The notes under the pieces: model-generated
Database searches by the model: none
What the model was told of the DNA's origin: nothing
The model's input: the letters and a program-made list of their open reading frames with translations, nothing else
Translations under genes and position numbers: made by a program
In this document: positions 34,551 to 43,667 of the stretch, in pieces
How positions within the stretch are numbered: the first letter of the stretch is position 1
Layout of the letters: every line of letters begins with the position of its first letter
NCBI GenBank assembly: GCA_045648785.1
Contig: JAZROP010000043.1
Span: 1 to 64,000 of the forward strand
Length of the DNA stretch: 64,000 nucleotides
From: RGIG7450 sp045648785
GTDB taxonomy: Bacteria; Bacillota; Clostridia; RUG12999
Direction: 5' to 3'

Positions 34551-35141
34551 ATGAATTTTAAAGAAAGTGAAACATGCAAAAATCTAATGAGAGCGTTTGC
34601 GGGCGAAAGTCAGGCAAGAAACCGGTACACATTTGCAGCTGATATTGCAAAGAAAAATAATTTATATGTAGTTGAAGCGGTTTTTAAGTACACTGCCGGA
34701 CAGGAAAAGGAGCATGCAGAGGTTTTCTATAACCTATTGCAGGAATGCTCAGGTGAAACAATAACAGTTGACGGTGGATATCCGGTTGATATATCAAACG
34801 ATGTTACCGACCTTCTTAGCCGTGCACAGCACAATGAATATGAGGAATATAGCGACGCTTACCCCGCCTTTGCAAATAAGGCAAAGGAAGAGGGGTTTGA
34901 AAATGTTGCAATTATTTTTTCGAAAATTGCTGAAATTGAAAAAATTCACGGAGATAGATTTGGCAGGCTTGCCGAGGAGCTTAAGTCAGGTAAAATGTTT
35001 ATGTCTGACTGTCAGACAAAATGGATCTGCCTGAATTGTGGTAATGTAATAGAAACAAAAGGTGCTCCTGAAATTTGTCCCGTTTGTCAGCATAATAAAG
35101 GTTATTTTATCAGAATGGAATTTTCACCATATGAAAACTAA
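34551..35141 (+). CDS. rbr: Rubrerythrin
   Basis: 196 residues. The N-terminal ferritin-like domain (about 1-145) carries the di-iron ligands in GESQARNRY, GQEKEHAEV, a Glu in HNEYEEY and AEIEKIHGDRF. The C-terminal rubredoxin-like domain (about 152-190) has CLNCGNV and CPVCQHNKGYF, which bind one iron. Rubrerythrin reduces hydrogen peroxide in anaerobes. ATG 34551 is eight bases after AAAAGGAG; an earlier GTG at 34542 overlaps it. Confidence 0.96.
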   Translation: MNFKESETCKNLMRAFAGESQARNRYTFAADIAKKNNLYVVEAVFKYTAGQEKEHAEVFYNLLQECSGETITVDGGYPVDISNDVTDLLSRAQHNEYEEYSDAYPAFANKAKEEGFENVAIIFSKIAEIEKIHGDRFGRLAEELKSGKMFMSDCQTKWICLNCGNVIETKGAPEICPVCQHNKGYFIRMEFSPYEN

Positions 35142-35167
35142 AAAAAGCGACCTTTGGTCGCTTTTTT
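35141..35167. terminator. Bidirectional terminator after rubrerythrin
   Basis: AAAAAAGCGACC at 35141-35152 pairs with GGTCGCTTTTTT at 35156-35167 around a TTT loop. It serves converging rubrerythrin and the SleB-like gene. Confidence 0.92.
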
Positions 35168-35997
35168 TAAAAGTAAAAATCATGACTGCCAATTGTTGTA
35201 TAATAATTTTTGTTCTGCGGTATCCAGAAACTTGTTGCCTTGTCCGGATTTAGAAAATACATACATTCTCCAACAACATTGTGACCTTCAAGACATAGTT
35301 TTGCAGCAAGATATGCCTCCTGAACCGGTTCTTTATTTATACTTCCATTTGCCACAGGCTGAAACTGATAGCCGTGTTTTTTATCAAAAATTACAGAATA
35401 AATAGTATCAGGATATTTATCACTCTCAACCCTGTTTAATACAACGTTTCCAACAGCTATTTTTCCATTAATGGGTTCATCTTCGCTCTCGCAGGAAATT
35501 ATTTTTGCCAGCCAGTATATTTCGTCGTTTGTGTATTCTCTGTTTTTTGTGAGTTTGTCCGGTAACGACTTATCAGGCATTAAAATATCAACTGTGTAAT
35601 ATTCATTATTCCAGTTTACAATGCCACCCAGTGATTCTGTAATAAATCGGACAGGTAAATATGTCAGGTTATTTATAAGTCTGGCTTGACCATTTATTTT
35701 TGTCGGGACTCCGTTAATGTAGGCCGTTGAACTGCCTATGTCAAAGCTTATAACATCTTTTCCCGAAGTGACCATAACAGTACTACTTGAATCTATCCAA
35801 TCAACCTGAGCAGATAGTGCTTCGCAGAAAAACCTTACAGGCAGATATGTAATTCCGCTAATAAGCTTTGGCTCATTTTCAAAGTCAACATAGTTTCCAT
35901 TAAACATTACACATATCGGGATGTCGTAATTTTCTTCAGCTGAAGAAACAAAAGAGAATAATCCGAGCATACATAAAATAAATATTATTTTCTTCAT
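35167..35997 (-). CDS. Exported cell wall hydrolase (SleB/CwlJ family) with copper-amine-oxidase-N domain
   Basis: 276 residues. A signal peptide (MKKIIFILCMLGLFSFVSSA) is followed by a copper-amine-oxidase-N stalk domain (about 25-145) with two LPVRFFCEAL / LPVRFITESL repeats. A C-terminal hydrolase_2 domain (about 160-276) has EIYWLAKIISCESEDEPING, VGNVVLNRV and YGYQFQPV-like blocks. This domain is found in the spore cortex lytic enzymes SleB and CwlJ. It probably cleaves peptidoglycan in spore germination or wall turnover. ATG 35997 follows AAGGAGG. Confidence 0.85.
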   Translation of the reverse strand: MKKIIFILCMLGLFSFVSSAEENYDIPICVMFNGNYVDFENEPKLISGITYLPVRFFCEALSAQVDWIDSSSTVMVTSGKDVISFDIGSSTAYINGVPTKINGQARLINNLTYLPVRFITESLGGIVNWNNEYYTVDILMPDKSLPDKLTKNREYTNDEIYWLAKIISCESEDEPINGKIAVGNVVLNRVESDKYPDTIYSVIFDKKHGYQFQPVANGSINKEPVQEAYLAAKLCLEGHNVVGECMYFLNPDKATSFWIPQNKNYYTTIGSHDFYF

Positions 35998-36074
35998 AAA
36001 AAAATCCTCCTTACCTGTAACATTATAGCGGAAATAATCATCCGTTGCAATGTTAATATAAGGAGGAAAATTCA

Positions 36075-39000
36075 TTATTTGTCAGCAACCATTTCAAGAT
36101 ATTTTCCGAGAAAATCTTTGATGCTGCGGAAAAGTGATGAGTGCATAACAGATACACCAGATAGTGAAAGGTAGGGTTTTGCGCCACTGTTAAACAAGAG
36201 CTTATTCCCTGTTAATGCAGAAAGTTTTACAATTAAATTTGCGTCGATTTTTGCAGATGGGTCAAATATAAATAGTATTTTCCCGCCTTTTTGCGACACT
36301 TCGGAAAACCCGGCTTTTGACGCAAGCATTCTGATGAGAGAAACCTCAATAAGATTTATAACACATTTTGGCGGTGCACCGAACCGGTCTATAATCTCGT
36401 CTATAACAGTTTCTTTGTCCTCGTCCGATGTAATTGATGCTATACGCTTATAAATCTCAATTCGAAGATTATGAGAAGGGATGTAGCTTTCGGGAATATA
36501 TGCATCTGTTTTTATATCTACTGTAGTTAAAATTTCCTTTTCTTCAGGAGTTCCTTTTGCTTCTGAAACGGCTTCGTTCAAAAGCTTGCAGTACATGTCA
36601 TATCCAACGGCATCCATATCACCATGCTGCTGAGCACCAAGCATATTTCCCGCACCACGGATTTCAAGGTCACGCATTGCAATTTTAAATCCTGAACCGA
36701 ATTCAGTAAACTCCTGAATAGCTGTAAGTCGTTTAAGTGCAGTTTCTGAAAGGGCTTTATCTTTTCGATAGGTAAGATATGCATAGGCAACTCTGTTTGA
36801 CCTGCCCACGCGACCTCTTAGCTGGTAAAGCTGCGCAAGCCCCATTGCATCAGCATTTTCTATGATTATTGTGTTTATATTTGGTATATCAAGTCCGGTT
36901 TCTATGATTGTTGTACACACTAGAATGTCAATTTCTCCACTGAGAGTCTGCATCATAACCGACTCCAACTCGCGTTCGCTCATTTGACCGTGACCAACAG
37001 CAATTCGTGCATTTGGAGCAATTTCCTGAAGCATATTAGCAATTTTGTAAATACCCTCGACACGATTATATACATAATATACCTGGCCGTTTCTGCCAAG
37101 TTCTTTTAAAATTGCATCACGAATAACCTGTTTGTCATATTCAAGAACATATGTCTGAACAGGATATCTGTCCTCTGGTGGCTGAGCAATAACGCTCATA
37201 TCACGGATTCCAGTCAGTGACATATGAAGTGTCCGGGGTATTGGCGTAGCAGTTAGCGTCAAAACATCAACATCCTGCTTTAATTCTTTTATCAGTTCTT
37301 TGTGTTTTACTCCAAAACGCTGTTCCTCATCAATAATAAGAAGTCCCAAATCCTTGAAAATAACATCTTTTTGAAGGAGTCTGTGAGTTCCTATGACAAC
37401 ATCAACCTGACCTTTCGAAACCTTTTCAGCTATAGCAGAAAGCTGTTTTGGAGTCCTGAAACGGGACATCATTTCGACATTAACAGGAAAGTCCTTCATT
37501 CTTTGAACAAAGGTGTTATAATGTTGTTGTGCCAGGATTGTTGTTGGAACAAGGTATGCAACCTGTTTGCTATCCATAAGTGCTTTAAATGCGGCACGCA
37601 AGGCAATTTCTGTTTTACCGAAACCAACATCGCCACACAAAAGTCTGTCCATTGGGACATCCCTTTCCATATCTTTTTTAACTTCTTCAATACATTTAAG
37701 TTGGTCGGGAGTTTCCTCATAAGGGAAATTATCTTCAAACTGTTTTTGCCAGTCATTATCATGAGAAAAGGGGAAACCTTTTTTTACGGAACGGGCGCTG
37801 TAAAGCTTAACAAGCCGGTCTGCAATATCTTCAAGTGATTTTTTAACTCTGCTTTTTACCTTGGAAAATTCCGCACCGCCCATTTTATTAAGCTTTACTT
37901 CCTTTTCCTCACCACTCATATATTTATTTACAGCGTCTAGAGATGTTGCGGGAACATAAAGCACATCGGTGCCCTTGTATCTGATTTTAAGGTAGTCTTT
38001 TGTACATCCGTCAACAACAATGCGGTGAATACCAAGATACTGACCAATGCCATGAACCTGATGAACGACATAGTCGCCCTCGGACAAATCTGAAAAAGAT
38101 TTTATTTTAACTCCAGGCATTGAAGATGCTTGTCGCCTGTGTTTTGCCGTTCCGAATACCTCGGAGGATGATATAACGGCAACACCAATTAGTGGATATT
38201 CAAATCCTTTTGAAATTGTACCTTCCAGCACAATCGTCTGCCCGGGGGATGCAAAACTAGTGCCCCTTACGGCAAAAATGTTGTTGTCTGAAAGAGTCTT
38301 TAAAAAGGCATCTGCACGCTGCTTACTACCGGCTAGAATTGTTATGGCATAATCTCTCTTTTTCCATAATTTTATGTCATCTAAAATAAGGTCAAGTCTG
38401 CCGTTGTAGGATGCAATGCTTCTTGATGAAATGTTAAACGAAGCAGTTTTTTTAAACAATCCACTTTCAGAGGTAATATTATCCATTGCACAAACGGAAC
38501 ATTTAAGTGAAGAAATCGCTTTCTTAAGCGAAAAAATATAATTACCTTTAAGTAAGGGCAGAGACTCATTTTCTGCAAAAGAGCAGAGTAGCGATGAAAG
38601 CTCTTCGCCATATACTTTTTCGGCACTGGCTATTCCGGACGGATAATCTAGAAAAACAGCAAAATCATCACCTATATATTCAAAAATTGTTGAAATTTCA
38701 GGGTAAATAAGCGGTATATATCTCTCAAGTGCCGGAAAATATTTTTTTTCATTTAATGATGGCATATCTGCATCAATCCATTCGGAAGACGGATATGTTG
38801 CAAGCCTTTTAGCAACAGCATCAAAATCCTTGACAATCAGTTCACGGCAACAGGGGATATAGCAGGAAACGACCTGTTCCTCGGAAAGCTGTGTTTCAGG
38901 ATTAAACAAACGAATAGTGTCAAGCTCATCATCAAAAAGTTCAAGTCTTATAGGAAATTTTCCGTATGGTGGAAATATATCAATAATTCCACCCCTGATG

Positions 39001-39512
39001 CTGAACTGTGACCTTCCTTCAACAGCATCACTGCGCTTATATCCCATTCGAACAAGCTTTTGGGCAAGTTCTGTTGTGTCTATTATATCACATGGTCTTA
39101 AAAACAAAAGCTCGTCGTCAAAATAAGAACGGGGGAGAGTGTACTGCACTGCAGAGCGGGCGGTTGCAATTACTATTATATCCTCTCCGAGAGCGATTCT
39201 TGTGAGAATATCCATGCGAGTGTGGGATAATTTCATTTCAGCAGTTTCAATATTATGAAAAATGTATTCCCGTTCAGGGAAAATATATATTTTTTCGGGG
39301 TCAATATAAAAAGAAAGGTCTTCTTTTAATACTTTTGCCTCATACATGTTTTCAACAACAATAAACCCTTTTTTTGCTGAAGAATTTAAAAAAGAGTATA
39401 GAAAATCGGCACGGGCAGAAGAAGTTACCCCCGTGACAATAATTCTCGACTGGGGAGATGCTGCCGTGCTGATTATATCATTGAATTCCTGAAGCCTTTC
39501 TAAATGGTGCAT
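36075..39512 (-). CDS. mfd: Transcription-repair coupling factor
   Basis: 1145 residues. N-terminal UvrB-like modules (about 1-350) are followed by the CarD-like RNA polymerase interaction domain (about 475-540), with EGDYVVHQVHGIGQYLGIHR. The RecG-like translocase has Walker A LLCGDVGFGKTEIALRAAFK (about 618), DEEQRFGVKHKE and VGRSNRVAYAYL. The C-terminal TRCF domain spans about 1000-1100. It removes RNA polymerase stalled at lesions and recruits UvrA. The start is supported by GGAGG seven bases upstream. pth lies 10 bases upstream in the same direction. Confidence 0.96.
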   Translation of the reverse strand: MHHLERLQEFNDIISTAASPQSRIIVTGVTSSARADFLYSFLNSSAKKGFIVVENMYEAKVLKEDLSFYIDPEKIYIFPEREYIFHNIETAEMKLSHTRMDILTRIALGEDIIVIATARSAVQYTLPRSYFDDELLFLRPCDIIDTTELAQKLVRMGYKRSDAVEGRSQFSIRGGIIDIFPPYGKFPIRLELFDDELDTIRLFNPETQLSEEQVVSCYIPCCRELIVKDFDAVAKRLATYPSSEWIDADMPSLNEKKYFPALERYIPLIYPEISTIFEYIGDDFAVFLDYPSGIASAEKVYGEELSSLLCSFAENESLPLLKGNYIFSLKKAISSLKCSVCAMDNITSESGLFKKTASFNISSRSIASYNGRLDLILDDIKLWKKRDYAITILAGSKQRADAFLKTLSDNNIFAVRGTSFASPGQTIVLEGTISKGFEYPLIGVAVISSSEVFGTAKHRRQASSMPGVKIKSFSDLSEGDYVVHQVHGIGQYLGIHRIVVDGCTKDYLKIRYKGTDVLYVPATSLDAVNKYMSGEEKEVKLNKMGGAEFSKVKSRVKKSLEDIADRLVKLYSARSVKKGFPFSHDNDWQKQFEDNFPYEETPDQLKCIEEVKKDMERDVPMDRLLCGDVGFGKTEIALRAAFKALMDSKQVAYLVPTTILAQQHYNTFVQRMKDFPVNVEMMSRFRTPKQLSAIAEKVSKGQVDVVIGTHRLLQKDVIFKDLGLLIIDEEQRFGVKHKELIKELKQDVDVLTLTATPIPRTLHMSLTGIRDMSVIAQPPEDRYPVQTYVLEYDKQVIRDAILKELGRNGQVYYVYNRVEGIYKIANMLQEIAPNARIAVGHGQMSERELESVMMQTLSGEIDILVCTTIIETGLDIPNINTIIIENADAMGLAQLYQLRGRVGRSNRVAYAYLTYRKDKALSETALKRLTAIQEFTEFGSGFKIAMRDLEIRGAGNMLGAQQHGDMDAVGYDMYCKLLNEAVSEAKGTPEEKEILTTVDIKTDAYIPESYIPSHNLRIEIYKRIASITSDEDKETVIDEIIDRFGAPPKCVINLIEVSLIRMLASKAGFSEVSQKGGKILFIFDPSAKIDANLIVKLSALTGNKLLFNSGAKPYLSLSGVSVMHSSLFRSIKDFLGKYLEMVADK

Positions 39513-39522
39513 AATTCCTCCA

Positions 39523-40083
39523 TCAGTTAAGCTTGTTCATTGCGGTTGAAACACTGTCAGTAATTATAATTTCAACAGCTTTTGCTGCATTTTTAACAGT
39601 TTCTGTGAGAATTTTAATTTCTTCAGAAGAAAGTTTGCCAAGAACATGGTCTGCAATATCCATTTTAGGATTATCCGGCATACCAACGCCAACTCTTATA
39701 CGCGGAAATTTATCGTTCTCGAGTAAGTATATGATGTTTTTCATTCCGTTATGCCCGCCAGCACTTCCGGACGGACGGATACGAAGTTTTCCCAGAGGAA
39801 TACTTATTTCATCATATATAACTATAAGATTGTTATGTGGCACTTTGTAAAAATCAACAATTTCTTTAACGGTCTGCCCGCTTAAGTTCATAAAAGTCTG
39901 TGGTTTTACAAGAATAACCTTTTCACCGCAAATAATTCCCTGACCATAAAGTGACTTAAAGCCCAGTCGATTTACCGGAATGTTATATTCGCGACTCAGA
40001 TAATCGATTGTTATAAAACCCATATTATGTCTCGTGGATTCATATTTTGTACCAGGGTTGCCGAGTCCAACTATAATATACAT
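39523..40083 (-). CDS. pth: Peptidyl-tRNA hydrolase
   Basis: 186 residues. The catalytic region is GLGNPGTKYESTRHNMGF (about 6-23; Asn and His catalytic). KPQTFMNLSGQTVKEI (about 59-74) and YDEISIPLGKLRIRPSGSAG with GGHNGMKNI follow. It releases tRNA from peptidyl-tRNA that has dropped off ribosomes. AAAAAGG is upstream of ATG 40083. pth and mfd are neighbours in many Firmicutes. Confidence 0.96.
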   Translation of the reverse strand: MYIIVGLGNPGTKYESTRHNMGFITIDYLSREYNIPVNRLGFKSLYGQGIICGEKVILVKPQTFMNLSGQTVKEIVDFYKVPHNNLIVIYDEISIPLGKLRIRPSGSAGGHNGMKNIIYLLENDKFPRIRVGVGMPDNPKMDIADHVLGKLSSEEIKILTETVKNAAKAVEIIITDSVSTAMNKLN

Positions 40084-40106
40084 AAAAATTCACCTTTTTC
40101 GTATTT

Positions 40107-40141
40107 GAAAAAATCCTTGCCGAAACCGACAAGGATTTTTT
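40107..40141 (-). terminator. Terminator of tRNA-Pro(GGG)
   Basis: AAAATCCTTG and CAAGGATTTT form a stem around an eleven-base loop. A T-run follows on the - strand. Confidence 0.85.
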
Positions 40142-40142
40142 C

Positions 40143-40219
40143 TGGTCTGAGTGGGGAGACTTGAACTCCCGGCCTCTTGAACCCCATTCAAGCACGCTAC
40201 CAAACTGCGCCACACCCAG
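40143..40219 (-). tRNA. tRNA-Pro (anticodon GGG)
   Basis: On the - strand 77 bases fold as a cloverleaf with acceptor CTGGGTG/CACTCAG (one G-T pair) and encoded CCA. The D arm contains AGTTTGGTAGC. The anticodon arm CTTGA-ATGGGGT-TCAAG gives anticodon GGG. The T arm contains AGTTCAAGTCT. Confidence 0.95.
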
Positions 40220-40251
40220 TTACTCCGTTGACTCTCAAGTCAACGAAATCT

Positions 40252-40280
40252 ATTATACTACAAATAAAATGAAAAATCAA
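40252..40280 (-). promoter_or_regulatory. Sigma-A promoter of tRNA-Pro(GGG)
   Basis: On the - strand TTGATT (40280-40275) and TATAAT (40257-40252) are 17 bases apart. Between promoter and tRNA, GTTGACT-CTCA-AGTCAAC at 40227-40244 forms a hairpin. Confidence 0.85.
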
Positions 40281-40315
40281 GAGGAAAATTAAAATTTTTT
40301 TAATTTTTTTATTAT

Positions 40316-42676
40316 TTACTTAAGTTCAATAATAGTTACACCGGTATCTCCTTCACCAAAGTTGCCCAAACGATATGTTTTTACAAGTTTGTTTGATTTT
40401 AAATATTCGTGGATTGCACTTCTGAGAGCACCTGTTCCTTTTCCATGTATAACGGAAATCTGTTTAAGTGAAGACAGAACGGCATCATCAATAAATTTAT
40501 CTGTTTCCATAATAGCATCGTGTGCAAGCATTCCACGAAGGTCAAGTTCTGTTTTTATATTTGCGCTTTTTGACTGAACACCACTTCGTGCATAGAGTAT
40601 TTTCTGACCTTGTTTTTCAGGCTTTGAATCGTTTGCAGGTTCAACATCCTTCAGGTTTGTTTTAACCTTGATTATCCCAACCTGAACATTAAAATCTCCG
40701 TTGGAATTGGGGAGATTAACAACTTCACCAAGTTCGTTTAAAGATAAAATACGAACTGTCATACCAAGCCTGATGTCCGATGCTTTTGTGTTTGATTTGC
40801 GTTTGTTTTTTGCAATTTTATCAGTATAGTCAGAACTTTTATCAGTAACCTTTTTACGAAGCTTTTCCATTTCGGCGATATTTTTTCCTGAAAGTTCAAG
40901 CTTACGGATTTTTTTTATTATTTCGGTTGTTTCTTCTCTTGCGTTTTCAACTATTTCACGAGCCTGAATGCGTGCATCTTCAAGAATTTTATTCCGCTTT
41001 TCATTAATTTCGCGGCTTCGTTTTTCAATTTCATGACGCATACGCTCGGTTTCAAGTCGCATATGCTCTGTTTCACTAAGTGCGGCGGATGCAGCATCTC
41101 GTTTAGTTTTAAGTTCGCTGATGACATCCTCGAAGCGCACTGATTCAGCAGACATCCTGTTTTCAGCTTTTTTAATTATATATTCTGGCAAACCCAATCT
41201 TTTTGAAATAGCAAAGGCATTACTTTTACCTGGTATGCCGATTAAAAGTTTGTATGTCGGTTTAAGAGTTGCTACATCAAATTCGCAAGAGGCGTTTTCA
41301 ACTCTGTCAGTTGAAAGTGCATATAATTTAAGCTCGCTGTAGTGCGTTGTTGCAACACTTTTTGCACCAAAACTTTTAGTTACCTCAAGAATTTCAATTG
41401 CAAGAGCTGCGCCTTCTTCGGGGTCTGTTCCTGCACCAAGTTCATCAAATAGCACAAGTGAATTTGGTGTAATCTCCGAAAGAATGTCAACTATATTTAC
41501 CATATGTGAAGAAAAGGTGCTAAGGCTTTGTTCAATACTCTGCTCGTCTCCAATATCGGCAAAAATATTTTCATAAACGGGCATACGAGTTCCTATTCCG
41601 GTTGGAAGCTGAAGACCTGATTGACACATGAGCGAAAGCAGACCAACTGTTTTTAAAGTAACGGTTTTACCACCTGTGTTTGGTCCAGTAACAACCAAAG
41701 TATCAAAATCTCCGCCAAGAGTTATATCCACAGGGACAACCTTATTTTGGTCAATAAGAGGATGCCTTGCCTTAGAAAAGTGAAGAAAACCATCACAATT
41801 AAGCTCCGGCTGAACACATTTTAAATTGTTGCAAAAAGCAGCTTTTGCAAATAAAGTGTCAAGTGAAATAATTGTTTTATAGTTTATTATAATGTTATCA
41901 GCCTCCAGGGCAACTCTTGCAGAAAAATCGGCAAGAATACGCTCGATTTCTCTTTCTTCTTCAATTGTTGCATCCCTAAGCTGGTTGTTAATCTGCACTA
42001 CTGCTGACGGCTCAATGAATACAGTTGCACCGGTAGAGGAGGAATCGTGTAAAATCCCAGAAATGCTTGAACGGCACTCATTTTTAACTGGAAGAACATA
42101 TCTGTCACCACGCATGGTAACAATTGGTTCCTGCAGAAATTTTGTATATGTTGGGGAGTGAATCATATCAGAAAGAGTATCTTTGATTTTGTTGTTAAGG
42201 TTAGCTTTTTTTCTCCTGATTGCAGAAAGCTGAGGACTTGCACCATCGGCAATCATATCCTCACTTATTATAGCATCTGATATATCAGCGGCAAGTCTGT
42301 TATTAACATTAAATCCTGACGCGTATGCTGATAGAATGTCAAGCTTGTCTGTTTTTGAGATGTAAGAATAAACATGACGGGAAACACGCAAGAGTGCTCC
42401 AATATTAAGCAACTCTTTTGCTGATAAAATACCATCCATTTGTGCTCTTTTAACAGATTCTGAAACCGGCCTTACAGGAGCAATTGGTATGTTACCAAAC
42501 ATAGCAATCATCGAGGAAGCCTGCGATGTTTCCATTTGCATTGTCTCAACTTCCTCATAGTCGGCAGATGGTTTGATATTTAGTATTAATTTTTTGGTTT
42601 CCGCACAGACCGCTGATTCGGAAACAAGAGAAAGTATTTTATCAAACTCAAGCACTTTGAGTACCTTGTTATTCAT
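40316..42676 (-). CDS. mutS2: MutS2 family protein (endonuclease MutS2 / ribosome rescue factor)
   Basis: 786 residues. The MutS core has Walker A VVTGPNTGGKTVTLKTVGLL (about 328-347), Walker B LVLFDELGAGTDPEEGAALA (about 407-426) and a long coiled coil (about 510-640). The C-terminal Smr domain (about 710-786) has LDLRGMLAHDAI and ISVIHGKGTGALRSAI. The mismatch-binding N-terminus of MutS is absent. MutS2 has been linked to suppressing recombination and to splitting collided ribosomes. AAAGGAGC precedes ATG 42676. Confidence 0.95.
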   Translation of the reverse strand: MNNKVLKVLEFDKILSLVSESAVCAETKKLILNIKPSADYEEVETMQMETSQASSMIAMFGNIPIAPVRPVSESVKRAQMDGILSAKELLNIGALLRVSRHVYSYISKTDKLDILSAYASGFNVNNRLAADISDAIISEDMIADGASPQLSAIRRKKANLNNKIKDTLSDMIHSPTYTKFLQEPIVTMRGDRYVLPVKNECRSSISGILHDSSSTGATVFIEPSAVVQINNQLRDATIEEEREIERILADFSARVALEADNIIINYKTIISLDTLFAKAAFCNNLKCVQPELNCDGFLHFSKARHPLIDQNKVVPVDITLGGDFDTLVVTGPNTGGKTVTLKTVGLLSLMCQSGLQLPTGIGTRMPVYENIFADIGDEQSIEQSLSTFSSHMVNIVDILSEITPNSLVLFDELGAGTDPEEGAALAIEILEVTKSFGAKSVATTHYSELKLYALSTDRVENASCEFDVATLKPTYKLLIGIPGKSNAFAISKRLGLPEYIIKKAENRMSAESVRFEDVISELKTKRDAASAALSETEHMRLETERMRHEIEKRSREINEKRNKILEDARIQAREIVENAREETTEIIKKIRKLELSGKNIAEMEKLRKKVTDKSSDYTDKIAKNKRKSNTKASDIRLGMTVRILSLNELGEVVNLPNSNGDFNVQVGIIKVKTNLKDVEPANDSKPEKQGQKILYARSGVQSKSANIKTELDLRGMLAHDAIMETDKFIDDAVLSSLKQISVIHGKGTGALRSAIHEYLKSNKLVKTYRLGNFGEGDTGVTIIELK

Positions 42677-42699
42677 GGTAAGCTCCTTTATCTGTCCAA

Positions 42700-42727
42700 A
42701 AGCCCCCGACTTTTAGGTCGAGGGTTT
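42700..42727 (-). terminator. Terminator after degV
   Basis: On the - strand CCCTCGAC and GTCGGGGG form a stem (one wobble) around a short A-rich loop, followed by CTTTT. Confidence 0.6.
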
Positions 42728-42733
42728 CAACAT

Positions 42734-43597
42734 TTATGGTTTTGTAAAATAAATAACTCCCGATACGCCGGGACCGGTATTAAGAAGAATTGCAGGACCA
42801 ATTTTTGCTGTTTTTGGATTTTCTATACCAAATTCTTTTTTTAATGCATCTGACATAGCAACAATGTTTTCGGGACTGCCACCATCTAAAACATATATTG
42901 GACAGTCGGAATTAAAACCTGTTTCTTTTAAAAGTTCAATTATTCTTGGAATTACACGCTTTGAACCGCGTATTTTTTCAACATTATTTATAAGTCCGTC
43001 CTGAACATTTAGAAGAGGTTTGATATTTAATATTTCGCCAATTGCAGCAACTGCGGGTTTAATTCTGCCGCCTTTTTTAAGGAATTTTAAAGTATCTACA
43101 GCAAAAAAAACATTACCAGACTCGATTATTTCTTTTGCACGGGATAAAATATCATCTTTTGTCGCACCGTCTGATGCCATTTCAGCAGCCTCAATAACAG
43201 CTCTGCCATAAACAAAAGAGTATGTTTTTGAGTCTATAATCTCAATGTCGGCTTCCATTTCATCAAGCAGATATTGTTTTGCAAGATTTGCACCCTGATA
43301 AGTTCCGCTGCCGTCTGATGAGATTGTAAAAAGAATTATTTTATAGCCTTCTAAAGTCCATTTACGAAAGGAATCAAGAAAAACTTCGACATTTGCCTGA
43401 GCTGTAGAAAACTGGGTGCTGTCATCAGAATTTTTTAATATCTCACAGAACTTGTCAGCGTCTATATCATAAAAATCTCTGTATGTTTTATCGTTAACTG
43501 TTATAAGCGTAGGAATAACATCAATGTCATATTTTTCGACCAAGTCCTTGGGAACATCGGAATTTGTATCTGTAATAATCTTAATTTTATCAGCCAT
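42734..43597 (-). CDS. DegV family fatty-acid-binding protein
   Basis: 287 residues. It starts KIKIITDTNSDVPKDLVEKY and has a DSKTYSFVYGR block, a FFAVDTLKFLKKGGRIKP motif (about 158-175) and a C-terminal IGPAILLNTGPGVSGVIYF. DegV/FakB proteins bind fatty acids and, with FakA, support their phosphorylation. No fakA is in the window. It has its own promoter. GGGAGG precedes ATG 43597. Confidence 0.92.
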   Translation of the reverse strand: MADKIKIITDTNSDVPKDLVEKYDIDVIPTLITVNDKTYRDFYDIDADKFCEILKNSDDSTQFSTAQANVEVFLDSFRKWTLEGYKIILFTISSDGSGTYQGANLAKQYLLDEMEADIEIIDSKTYSFVYGRAVIEAAEMASDGATKDDILSRAKEIIESGNVFFAVDTLKFLKKGGRIKPAVAAIGEILNIKPLLNVQDGLINNVEKIRGSKRVIPRIIELLKETGFNSDCPIYVLDGGSPENIVAMSDALKKEFGIENPKTAKIGPAILLNTGPGVSGVIYFTKP

Positions 43598-43638
43598 ATT
43601 ACTTTATCCTCCCTGTGAAAATAAAAACATCTTTATTA

Positions 43639-43667
43639 ATTATATGCTGAAAAACATATATTGTCAA
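43639..43667 (-). promoter_or_regulatory. Sigma-A promoter of degV
   Basis: On the - strand TTGACA (43667-43662) and TATAAT (43644-43639) are 17 bases apart, a consensus promoter. Its -35 box overlaps the glgC stop codon. Confidence 0.9.
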